Shown here one piece after another: positions 26,936 to 34,561 of a stretch of 64,000 nucleotides of DNA. Origin of the DNA: Streptomyces sp. NRRL WC-3618 (GTDB lineage: Bacteria > Actinomycetota > Actinomycetes > Streptomycetales > Streptomycetaceae); the NCBI RefSeq assembly GCF_001280005.1, contig NZ_LGDW01000096.1, positions 23,647-87,646 of the forward strand, read 5' to 3'. A model generated the notes under the pieces. That model did no database searches. It saw nothing but the letters and a program-made list of their open reading frames with translations, and had not been told where the DNA came from. The position numbers and the translations under genes are program-made. Numbering within the stretch: the stretch's first letter is position 1; each line of letters starts with the position of its first letter.

Positions 26936-26952
26936 GTGAAGCGCTTCGACGC
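26936..26952. promoter_or_regulatory. Operator-like sequence, copy 2
   Basis: GTGAAGCGCTTCGACGC, containing the perfect 10-bp palindrome GAAGCGCTTC (26938-26947) of the kind used by LacI-family repressors. It lies 24 bases before the ThuA start and 119 bases from copy 1. Confidence 0.5.
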
Positions 26953-26976
26953 CCGACCGTGACCAGTTGGGATCCG

Positions 26977-27639
26977 ATGACATCAGCCAAGCACGCACTG
27001 GTCGTCCGTGGCGGCTGGGACGGACACGTCCCCGTGGCCGCCACCGACCGCTACGTCTCCGCACTCGAGGCGGACGGCTACGTGGTGACCGTCTCCGACA
27101 CCCTCGACAGCTACCTCGACGAGGAACTGCTCGCCGCCACCGATCTGGTGGTGCAGTGCTGGACCATGGGAGAGATCACCGGCCCGCAGACGGAGGGCCT
27201 GTGCCGGGCCGTCCTCGCGGGCACCGGTCTGGCCGGCTGGCACGGCGGCATCATCGACGCGTTCCGCGCCGAGACCCGCTACCAGCTGCTGACTGGCGGT
27301 CAATTCGTCTACCACCCAAGGGAGTTCACCACTTACCAGGTGCACCCCGTACCGGCGAAGGCCGACCATCCGGTGATGTCCGGCATCGGACCCTTCACCG
27401 TGACCACCGAGCAGTACTACCTTCACGTGGACCCGGCGATCGAGGTGCTCGCCGTCACCGAGTACGGCCCCGACCCCGACCATCCCGAGCTCCTCGGCAC
27501 GTCGGTGCCGGTCACCTGGACCCGACTCTGGGGCGTCGGCCGGGTGTTCGTCACCACGGTCGGACACAGCCTCGCCGACCTGGAGGTTCCCGAGGTCGAC
27601 GCGATGATCAGGAGGGGCATGGCATGGGCGACGCGCTGA
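26977..27639 (+). CDS. ThuA-like domain protein
   Basis: 220 residues, cytoplasmic. The glutamine-amidotransferase-like ThuA fold is recognised from ALVVRGGWDGHVPVAATDRY, DLVVQCWTMGEITGPQ, GLAGWHGGIIDAF and the C-terminal RLWGVGRVFVTTVGHS. ThuA proteins accompany sugar dehydrogenases (trehalose and other sugars, often 3-keto-sugar routes). ATG 26977 follows GGGA; GTG 26959 is possible. The reading frame overlaps the following oxidoreductase gene by 16 bases, so the pair is surely co-expressed. Confidence 0.85.
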   Translation: MTSAKHALVVRGGWDGHVPVAATDRYVSALEADGYVVTVSDTLDSYLDEELLAATDLVVQCWTMGEITGPQTEGLCRAVLAGTGLAGWHGGIIDAFRAETRYQLLTGGQFVYHPREFTTYQVHPVPAKADHPVMSGIGPFTVTTEQYYLHVDPAIEVLAVTEYGPDPDHPELLGTSVPVTWTRLWGVGRVFVTTVGHSLADLEVPEVDAMIRRGMAWATR

Positions 27640-28742
27640 AGGACCGGTCACCGCTGCGCATCGGGGTGGTCGGCGCCGGACAGATCAGCGGGGCGTATCT
27701 GCGTACCCTGCCCGCTCTGCCGCATCTGTCCGTCACCGCGGTCGCCGACCTGGACGAGACCCGCGCCGCCGCCGTCGCCGCCACGGTCCCCGGCGCCCGT
27801 GTCACCACCCCGGAGAAGCTGTACGCGGCCGAGGACGTCGATCTCGTCCTCAACCTGACCGTCCCCGCGGCGCACGCCGAGGTGGCCCATGCCGCGATCA
27901 CCGCGGGCAAACACGTGTACGGAGAGAAGCCGCTGGCCGCCACCACCGAGGAGGCGCGGGCCGTCCTCGAGGCGGCCGACGCCGCGGGTGTGCGCGTGGG
28001 CTGCGCGCCGGATACGGTCCTCGGCACCGGCGTGCAGTCGGCCCGCGCGGTCCTGGACGCCGACGAGATAGGTACGCCCGTCGCCGCCACCGCCTTCATG
28101 GTCGTACCCGGCCACGAGTCGTGGCACCCGGCCCCGGAGTTCTACTACCGGCCGGGCGGCGGCCCACTGTTCGACATGGGCCCGTACTACCTCACCACCC
28201 TGGTCACGCTGCTCGGTCCGGTGCGCGCGGTGGTCGGCATGGCGTCCACCGCGCGCCGCGTACGCACCATCGTCAGCGGCCCGCGAGCCGGCACCGAGTT
28301 CCCGGTGGAGGTGGCCACTCACGTCACCGGCGTCCTGGAACACGAGAGCGGGGCGCTGTCCACCCTGGTGATGTCGTTCGACGTCTGGGCGGGTGTCCTG
28401 CCGCGCATCGAGGTGTACGGCACCGGCGGCTCGTTGTCCGTCCCCGATCCCAACGGCTTCGACGGTCCAGTGCGGGTCTTCCGGGCCGGGGCCGGGCACT
28501 GGGAGGACGTTCCCGTACGGGGTGGCTACGCGGGGGCCGATCGCGGCTACGGGATCGCGGACCTCGCCCGCGCCCTCGCCACCGGCACCCCGCACCGGGC
28601 GAACGGCCAACTCGCCTACCACATACTGGAGATCATGGAGTCCCTGCTCACCGCGGCCGAGCACGGGCGGGCCGTCACCGTCGGCAGCGGCTGCGGGCGG
28701 CCCGCCGCCGTTCCCGTGGACGCGCGGCCCGAAACCGAGTGA
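27624..28742 (+). CDS. Gfo/Idh/MocA-family sugar oxidoreductase
   Basis: 372 residues. The Rossmann motif GVVGAGQISGAYLRTLP starts at residue 13, and the family signature GKHVYGEKPLA holds the conserved Glu-Lys-Pro at about 95-97. The C-terminal alpha/beta domain has GGGPLFDMGPYYLTTLV. The enzyme should use NAD(P) on a sugar or cyclitol. ATG 27624 is set by AGGAGG at 27610-27615. Coupled to ThuA by overlap; no transporter adjoins, so the substrate may be intracellular or imported elsewhere. Confidence 0.9.
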   Translation: MGDALKDRSPLRIGVVGAGQISGAYLRTLPALPHLSVTAVADLDETRAAAVAATVPGARVTTPEKLYAAEDVDLVLNLTVPAAHAEVAHAAITAGKHVYGEKPLAATTEEARAVLEAADAAGVRVGCAPDTVLGTGVQSARAVLDADEIGTPVAATAFMVVPGHESWHPAPEFYYRPGGGPLFDMGPYYLTTLVTLLGPVRAVVGMASTARRVRTIVSGPRAGTEFPVEVATHVTGVLEHESGALSTLVMSFDVWAGVLPRIEVYGTGGSLSVPDPNGFDGPVRVFRAGAGHWEDVPVRGGYAGADRGYGIADLARALATGTPHRANGQLAYHILEIMESLLTAAEHGRAVTVGSGCGRPAAVPVDARPETE

Positions 28743-28867
28743 GCCGACCAGGGGACGCGCCTCGCCATGATGCCGGGCGGCGGCCCGGGTGGGCCCGCCG
28801 CTGACGACCGTACGTCGGCTGCTGAGCCAACCCACCGCAGTCGCAACGGAGTTGGGCGGAGGCCGGC

Positions 28868-29431
28868 CTAGACGGGCGTCGACGCCGAAGGGACGAACGG
28901 TGCTCCGTGTCCCGGCACGATGAGCGCCGGGCCGAGGGCCAGGACCTTCTCCCTGGCCGCCCGCAGTTGCTCGCGGTCGGGGGCGAAGGGGTCGTCGGCC
29001 GGTCCGTCGGCGGTCCACCACAGGTGGGTCAGGACCACCAGGCCCTCGGTGGCCGTGACCAGGGTGCTGACGTCCTCCGCCGTGTGGCCGGGGGTCGTCA
29101 TGAGCGTGATCGACGGGGAGAGCCGGTATCCGTCGGCGCTCCGGTCCTCCCAGATGTCGTCCTGGTAGATGGCCATGTGGTCGTGGAAGCGGGCTTCGGG
29201 GAACAGGGCGGCGTTCAGCGTGTGGTCCGGGTGGTGGTGACTGAAGATCACGTCGGTGACGTCCTCGGGACTCAGCCCGTGAGGCGTGAGGGGGTCCAGG
29301 ATGAGCCGGCGGTCCGCGACCATGCCGGGGTCGACGATCGCGACCGTCTCGCCGTCGATGAGCAGGGTGACGGTGCCGGCCACCCGCTCGTCGGCGTAGC
29401 CGGTGGTCAGGACATGGAAGGCTGCGGTCAT
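28868..29431 (-). CDS. MBLAC1-like metallo-beta-lactamase-fold hydrolase
   Basis: 187 residues. The metal-binding motif is SHHHPDHTLNAALFP (His65-His70 block), followed by TTPGHTAEDVSTLV and VPGHGAP near the C-terminus. A short single-domain MBL protein of this kind is usually a hydrolase on thioesters, phosphodiesters or lactones. ATG 29431 has GAGGAG nine bases upstream. It follows the TetR gene on the same strand by 46 bases, so both may be on one transcript divergent from the amidohydrolase-permease pair. Confidence 0.82.
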   Translation of the reverse strand: MTAAFHVLTTGYADERVAGTVTLLIDGETVAIVDPGMVADRRLILDPLTPHGLSPEDVTDVIFSHHHPDHTLNAALFPEARFHDHMAIYQDDIWEDRSADGYRLSPSITLMTTPGHTAEDVSTLVTATEGLVVLTHLWWTADGPADDPFAPDREQLRAAREKVLALGPALIVPGHGAPFVPSASTPV

Positions 29432-29477
29432 GCGGGGGGCTCCTCGGGTGAAGGGTGTCGGGGGCCGTGCGAACCGG

Positions 29478-30092
29478 TCACCGGGGCAGGAGCGCCCGGA
29501 AGCCGGTGAGCAGGGCACGGAGACCGGTGTCGAAGGCGAGTTCGGCCCGGCGGTGGTCGGTGGGGGTGTCGTCGAGTACGGAGCTGAGGTGGGGGGCGGT
29601 CTCACGGGTCACGTCGGAGACCATCACGGGCGGCGCGACGAGGTCGAGGGCCGAGCCGAGGATGAAGCTCTCCAGCGCGTTGATCAGGGGCATCACCTGG
29701 CCGGTGGTGAAGCCCGCGGTCAGCAGGAGCTCGGCGACCTTCTCGTAGAGCGCGTGCATGAAGGGCTCGGCCAGCGGGGCTGTCGCGAGCAGGGGAACCG
29801 CCCCGGGGTGGGTGGCGAAGGCGGCGCGATAGGAGCGGGCCCACGTCTCCAGAGTCTGTTCCCAGGGCTGTGACGTGTCCCCCTGGTGAGGGCCTGTCTC
29901 CAGTACCAGTTCCTCCCGCATGAGCGAGATGATCTCCTCGCGGCCGGACACGTGGTGGTAGAGCGCGGAGGGGGCGACGCCGAGTTCCCGCGCCAGGGCG
30001 GGAATGGTGAGGACGCCCAGTTCGTCGACGATCCTCAGGGCCGCCGCGCCGATGCGCCTGCGATCCAGCAGAGGGGTGCGCGGCCTTGGCAC
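29478..30092 (-). CDS. TetR-family regulator
   Basis: 204 residues from GTG 30092 (GAGGAG upstream). The helix-turn-helix is in residues 12-50: RIGAAALRIVDELGVLTIPA then LARELGVAPSALYHHVSG. The C-terminal half resembles the TetR_C_1 type. It is divergent from the amidohydrolase-permease pair, and two copies of an identical inverted-repeat pattern lie between them, so direct repression of both directions is likely. Confidence 0.9.
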   Translation of the reverse strand: MPRPRTPLLDRRRIGAAALRIVDELGVLTIPALARELGVAPSALYHHVSGREEIISLMREELVLETGPHQGDTSQPWEQTLETWARSYRAAFATHPGAVPLLATAPLAEPFMHALYEKVAELLLTAGFTTGQVMPLINALESFILGSALDLVAPPVMVSDVTRETAPHLSSVLDDTPTDHRRAELAFDTGLRALLTGFRALLPR

Positions 30093-30161
30093 GTGGGCTC
30101 CTCGTCAGTCCGTCTCGTCGGGGGGCGGGGTCGGGGCCGCCCGCAGTGCGTCACACGAAGT

Positions 30162-30182
30162 TTACCGAATGACTTTCAGTAA
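30162..30182. promoter_or_regulatory. Putative TetR operator 1
   Basis: TTACCGAA-N5-TTCAGTAA, an imperfect inverted repeat (ACCGAA against ACTGAA). It lies 70 bases before the TetR start. Confidence 0.65.
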
Positions 30183-30215
30183 AACTCTTCCCCGGCGTTC
30201 ACGGTCGCCCCTACA

Positions 30216-30236
30216 TTACCGAAACCGATTCAGTTT
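30216..30236. promoter_or_regulatory. Putative TetR operator 2
   Basis: TTACCGAA-N5-TTCAGTTT, the same TTACCGAA-N5-TTCAGT core as operator 1, 54 bases further on and 38 bases before the amidohydrolase start. Confidence 0.65.
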
Positions 30237-30273
30237 CAGTTCGATATCCGGGCAACGGAAGGGCACCGCCGTC

Positions 30274-31929
30274 ATGCAGGCCGACATCGTGTTCACCGGA
30301 GGGACCGTCAGGACAGGGGCCGCCGAAGGCCCGGTGTGCGACGCCCTCGCCGTCACCGGCGGGAGGATCAGCGCGCTCGGGGCGGAGGCGCTCGCCGCCC
30401 GCGGCCCGAGCACCACCGTGGTCGACCTGCAAGGAGGCGCCCTGCTGCCCGCGTTCGGCGACGGGCACGTGCACCCCGTCATGGGTGGGCTGGGCCTGCT
30501 CGGAGCACCCGTCCGCGAGTGCGCCTCCGTGGCGGCGATCGTCGAGGCCGTACGGCAGTGGGCCGATGAACACCCCGACGCCGAGTGGATCACCGGCGAC
30601 GGCTTCGACGCCTGGCTCGCCCCGGACGGCCGATTCGACGCGCACTGGCTGGACGCGGCCGTCCCCGACCGGCCCGTGGTGCTGCGCACCATGGACCACC
30701 ACACCGCGTGGGTGAACAGCGAGGCGCTGCGCCGGGCCGGATTCTCCGCCGCCACGCCCGACCCGGAGGGCGGCGAGATCGTCCGCCGGGACGGCTCGGC
30801 CGAGCCGCTGGGCACCCTGCGCGAGTTCGGCGCCCTGCTGCCCGTCCTCGCCCTCGTCCCCCAGCCGTCCCACGAAGCGCAGGTGGACGCCCTGCGCCGC
30901 ACCGCCGCCCGGTTCGCCGCCGCCGGGGTCACCTGGTTGCAGGACGCCTGGGTGGAGCCGCATCACGCTGACGTCTGGATCACCGCGGCGACCAGTGGCC
31001 CGGGGCTGCCGGTCCGTGCCGACCTCGGCTACTTCCTGGGGCCGGAGCAGTGGCGTGAGCTGCTCCCGCGGCTCGCTGCCGAGCGTAAGCGGGTGGAGAG
31101 CGCCGCCCCGGGGCTGCTCACCGCGCACACCGTGAAGTTCTTCGCCGACGGGGTCATCGAGTCGGGTACGGCCGCCCTCCTGGAGCCCTACACCGACTGC
31201 CCGCACTCCCACGGCATCGCCACCTGGTCACCGGCCGAACTCGCGAAGGCCGTCACCGCGGTCGACGCCCTCGGTTTCCAGCCGCACATCCACGCGCTCG
31301 GCGACGGCGGCGTCCGGGCCTCCCTCGACGCGATCGAGGCCGCGGCCCGCATCAACGGCCCCCGCGACCGCCGCCCGGTCATCGCCCACGCCCAGCTGAT
31401 CGACCCCGCCGACCTGCCCCGCTTCGCCGAACTCGGGGTGATCGCCAATCTCCAACCGCTGTGGGCCCAGCCCGACCGGCTGATGACCGACCTCATCCTG
31501 CCGAGGATCGGCCCGGAGCGCGGCGCGCGCCAGTACCAGATCGCCGCCCTGCTCGCCTCCGGCACCCGTGTCGCGTTCGGCAGCGACTGGCCGGTCACCG
31601 ACTACGAGCCGCTGCGGGGCATCGCCACCGCGGTGACCCGCCAGACGCCCGAGGGCATCCCCGAGGGCGGCTGGCTTCCCCAGGAGCGGATCGACGTCAC
31701 GACCGCACTGGCCGCCTATTCCGCCGGATGCGCCTACCAGGCGTTCGAGGAGAAGGAATGGGGCGTCCTGCGCCCCGGAACACGCGCCGACCTGGTGCAT
31801 CTCGCCGCCGACCCTGTCGGCACCGCGCCCCGCGACCTCGCGCACCTGCCCGTCCAGGGCACCTGGCTCGCCGGCCGGCGTACACACGGCTCCGGCACAC
31901 CCGGCCCCCTCCCGGCCGGGGGGCTGTAG
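30274..31929 (+). CDS. Cytoplasmic YtcJ-type amidohydrolase
   Basis: 551 residues, no signal peptide. Metal ligands are in LPAFGDGHVHPVMGG near residue 64, then FQPHIHALGDGGVRASLDAI, and the late Asp in AFGSDWPVTDYEPL; an N-terminal beta-sandwich part starts ADIVFTGGTVRTG. It is the intracellular counterpart of the exported amidohydrolase at 21.3-23.2 kb. The permease gene starts 86 bases downstream, suggesting that an imported amide or N-acyl compound is hydrolysed here. The start ATG 30274 is clear; control is probably by the divergent TetR protein. Confidence 0.9.
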   Translation: MQADIVFTGGTVRTGAAEGPVCDALAVTGGRISALGAEALAARGPSTTVVDLQGGALLPAFGDGHVHPVMGGLGLLGAPVRECASVAAIVEAVRQWADEHPDAEWITGDGFDAWLAPDGRFDAHWLDAAVPDRPVVLRTMDHHTAWVNSEALRRAGFSAATPDPEGGEIVRRDGSAEPLGTLREFGALLPVLALVPQPSHEAQVDALRRTAARFAAAGVTWLQDAWVEPHHADVWITAATSGPGLPVRADLGYFLGPEQWRELLPRLAAERKRVESAAPGLLTAHTVKFFADGVIESGTAALLEPYTDCPHSHGIATWSPAELAKAVTAVDALGFQPHIHALGDGGVRASLDAIEAAARINGPRDRRPVIAHAQLIDPADLPRFAELGVIANLQPLWAQPDRLMTDLILPRIGPERGARQYQIAALLASGTRVAFGSDWPVTDYEPLRGIATAVTRQTPEGIPEGGWLPQERIDVTTALAAYSAGCAYQAFEEKEWGVLRPGTRADLVHLAADPVGTAPRDLAHLPVQGTWLAGRRTHGSGTPGPLPAGGL

Positions 31930-32014
31930 CCTCTCGGCGTCGTCACGGCCGGGCCCGCGTACGAGGAAACAGTCCCTCTCCCCCGTCGACCTCACGCAGC
32001 ACGCGGAGACCTCC

Positions 32015-33502
32015 ATGACCGAGTCCGACACCTCCATCGCTCCCCGGCAGTCCCCGCCGGTCACCGGGGCCGGGCCGACCGGCCGGCTGCAGCGCGCCAC
32101 GCTCGGCGTCGCCGACATCGTCTTCTTCGTCGTGGCGGCAGCAGCGCCTCTCACCGTCATGGCCGGCGTCGCCCCGCTCGCGATCGTCTTCGGCGGCATC
32201 GGCGCCCCGGTCGCCTATCTGACGGTCGGTGTCGTCCTGTGCCTGTTCGCGGTCGGTTTCACCGCCATGACGCCGTACATCCGCAACGCGGGCGCCTTCT
32301 ACTCGTACGTCTCCCGGGGCCTGGGCCGCCCTGCCGGGCTGGGAGCCGCGCTGCTGGCGGTGTTCTCCTACAACGCCCTGCAGATCGGCACCTACGGAGC
32401 CTTCGGCTTCTTCGCCGCCGGCACCGCGAACGACCTCCTGGGCGTCGACCTGCCCTGGCCGGTCTACGCCTTCGCCGCGATCGGCGTGGTGTGGTTCCTC
32501 GGTTTCCGGTCCATCCACGTGGGCGCCAAGATCCTCGCCGCGCTGCTGATCGCGGAGACCGCCGTCCTGGTGCTGCTGGCCGGCGCGATCCTCGTCAAGG
32601 GCGGCGCGAACGGGCTGAGCCTTGCCTCCTTCGCCCCCTCCCATGTCTTCACCCTGCAGATGGGCGCACCGCTCGGCCTCGCCGTCGCCGCCTTCATCGG
32701 CTTCGAAGCCACCGTCCTCTACCGCGAGGAGGCCCGCGATCCCGACCGCACGGTGCCCCGCGCCACCTATCTGGCCGTCGGTTTCCTCGGCCTCTTCTAC
32801 ACATTCGTCGTCTGGGTCATCGTCCAGGCTTTCGGTGACGACGGCGTCGTCCCGGCCGCCGCCCGGAATCCCGCCGAGCTGTTCTTCACCGCCATGACCA
32901 GCTACGTGGGCGGCTGGGCCACCGATCTCCAGCGCGTGCTGATCGTCAGCAGTCTCCTGGCCTCCCTGCTCGCCTTCCACAACGCCATCACCCGCTACGG
33001 CTACGCGCTGTCCGCCGAGGGCGCCGCCCCCGCCCTGCTGGGCCGCATCCACCCCCGGCACGGCTCGCCCTGGATCTCCGGGATCGCCCAGACCGTACTG
33101 GCGGCCGTCGTCACCGCCGTCTTCGCCGCGATCGGCGCGCACCCCTACAACGAGTTCCTGCTGTGGGTGAACACCCCCGGCGTGATCGGCATCGTCACGC
33201 TGCAGACACTCGCGGCCTGCTCCGTGGCGGTCTTCTTCCGCCGCAACCCCGGTGCGCATACGGCGGGACGCCTGCGCACGACCGTCGCACCAGTGACCGC
33301 CGCGCTCCTCCTGGCCGGGATCACCGTCCTGATCTGCTCCCGCCTCGATCTGTTCACCGGTGCCGGACCCGCCGTCAACTGGACGTTGATCGCGCTCACT
33401 CCGGTCGTCTTCGCGACCGGCGCGGCACTTGCCGTACGGATCCGCCGCAGTCGGCCCGACGTGTACGCCAGGCTCGCCACCACGGACGTCGACTCCGTCT
33501 GA
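32015..33502 (+). CDS. APC-family amino acid/amine permease
   Basis: 495 residues, about 12 membrane helices. The first helix region GVADIVFFVVAAAAPLTVM and the following GGIGAPVAYLTVGVVLCLF are typical of the APC superfamily, as is the loop GFEATVLYREEARDPDRTVP. These carriers exchange or import amino acids and amines. ATG 32015 has GGAG about eight bases upstream. With the amidohydrolase it makes a compact uptake-and-hydrolysis unit. Confidence 0.9.
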   Translation: MTESDTSIAPRQSPPVTGAGPTGRLQRATLGVADIVFFVVAAAAPLTVMAGVAPLAIVFGGIGAPVAYLTVGVVLCLFAVGFTAMTPYIRNAGAFYSYVSRGLGRPAGLGAALLAVFSYNALQIGTYGAFGFFAAGTANDLLGVDLPWPVYAFAAIGVVWFLGFRSIHVGAKILAALLIAETAVLVLLAGAILVKGGANGLSLASFAPSHVFTLQMGAPLGLAVAAFIGFEATVLYREEARDPDRTVPRATYLAVGFLGLFYTFVVWVIVQAFGDDGVVPAAARNPAELFFTAMTSYVGGWATDLQRVLIVSSLLASLLAFHNAITRYGYALSAEGAAPALLGRIHPRHGSPWISGIAQTVLAAVVTAVFAAIGAHPYNEFLLWVNTPGVIGIVTLQTLAACSVAVFFRRNPGAHTAGRLRTTVAPVTAALLLAGITVLICSRLDLFTGAGPAVNWTLIALTPVVFATGAALAVRIRRSRPDVYARLATTDVDSV

Positions 33503-33521
33503 CGGGCGCCGCGTTGCGGTC

Positions 33522-33591
33522 GCTGCGGGCTGCGGGCTGCGGGCTGCGGGCTGCGGGCTGCGGGCTGCGGGCTGCGGGCTGCGGGCTGCGG
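33522..33591. repeat. Ten perfect copies of GCTGCGG
   Basis: A 7-bp unit repeated exactly ten times, starting 20 bases after the permease stop. A slippage-prone microsatellite; it contains no ORF of note. Confidence 0.95.
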
Positions 33592-33669
33592 CAGTCGATC
33601 ACGGTCGCTTCGGCGAGGCCGGCCGGGCTGTCCGGGACCGGGGAAGACGGTGCCCGGTTCTCTACAGGC

Positions 33670-34296
33670 TCAGGTGGTGGACCGTGAGTGCACGCTGACC
33701 GCGTAGCCGCCGCCTGGTCGGTAGGGATCGCCGCCCCAGGTGGCGTACCGGTTCCGCAGGGTCAGTCCGGCCTCGGTGCACCAGTGATCGAAGTCCGGCA
33801 GGGTTACTGTCGCGTCCGGCAGGGGCAGATGCGCCGCGTCCAGTCCCATGCCGGTGACCAGCAGGCCACCGGGACGCAGCGCGGCAGCCAGTTGTCGCAC
33901 GACGGTCGCTTCGGTGCCGGGGGCAAGCAGGGGAATGACGTTTCCGGCGGCGAGCGCCAGGTCGAAGCCCGGTTGCAGACCGAGGGTGTCCAGGTGGGTC
34001 AGGTCGCAGAGGAGCCATTCCCCCGTAGGGGCCTCGCGGCGGGCGACGGCGAGCATGGACGGGTCGACGTCGACGCCGGTGCAGGAGTGGCCCATCTCGG
34101 CGAGCCGGATCGCGATGCGGCCGGTGCCGCAGCCGGCGTCGAGTACCCGCGCGGGGGCCTCCAGCAGTGCGGCACAGAAGTTGGACTCGCCGTGGATGTC
34201 GTGGCCCGACGCGGCGAGCCGCGCGAAACGCTCGGCGTACCCCTCCCCTGCCTGTCCGCCTGTCAGTTCCGCCCAGCGATCGGGTTGCCTGGTCAT
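33670..34296 (-). CDS. Class I SAM-dependent methyltransferase
   Basis: 208 residues. The SAM-binding motif I is VLDAGCGTGRIAIRLAEMGH (about 51-70), then GVDVDPSMLAVARREAP, LLCDLTHLD and LAAGNVIPLLAPGTE; a small-molecule methyltransferase of the Methyltransf_25 kind. There is no clue to the substrate. Convergent with the permease; the 265 bases to the GH95 gene upstream hold promoters only. Confidence 0.85.
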   Translation of the reverse strand: MTRQPDRWAELTGGQAGEGYAERFARLAASGHDIHGESNFCAALLEAPARVLDAGCGTGRIAIRLAEMGHSCTGVDVDPSMLAVARREAPTGEWLLCDLTHLDTLGLQPGFDLALAAGNVIPLLAPGTEATVVRQLAAALRPGGLLVTGMGLDAAHLPLPDATVTLPDFDHWCTEAGLTLRNRYATWGGDPYRPGGGYAVSVHSRSTT

Positions 34297-34561
34297 GTTC
34301 CGCGTGTCCTTCGGTCAACGTCGCCGACAGCGGCGAGGGCGGCGCCGTCGCGCTTTCCCTGATCGTAGACGGTGGCCTAGCGGCTGCTACGAAGCCGGCG
34401 AGTACGGGGACGGTCTGGCGCCGCGGCCGTCCATGGATCGATGACGAACCCCTAGACATCCGATCTATTCTCCCGCGACGATGATCACGTCCGCGACCGG
34501 TCCCCGAGGCGGCTGTCGCTTGCCCTGGGGAAGAGCCGATGAATTGCCGGGAGATCTCACT

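Larger units (their letters stand above)
26631..26976. other. Regulatory intergenic region with repeats and palindromes
   Basis: The 346 bases between the divergent kinase and ThuA genes contain a four-copy 15-bp repeat, two copies of a 17-bp operator-like sequence and an AT-rich stretch (26855-26930) with two short palindromes. No ORF is supported. Confidence 0.5.
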
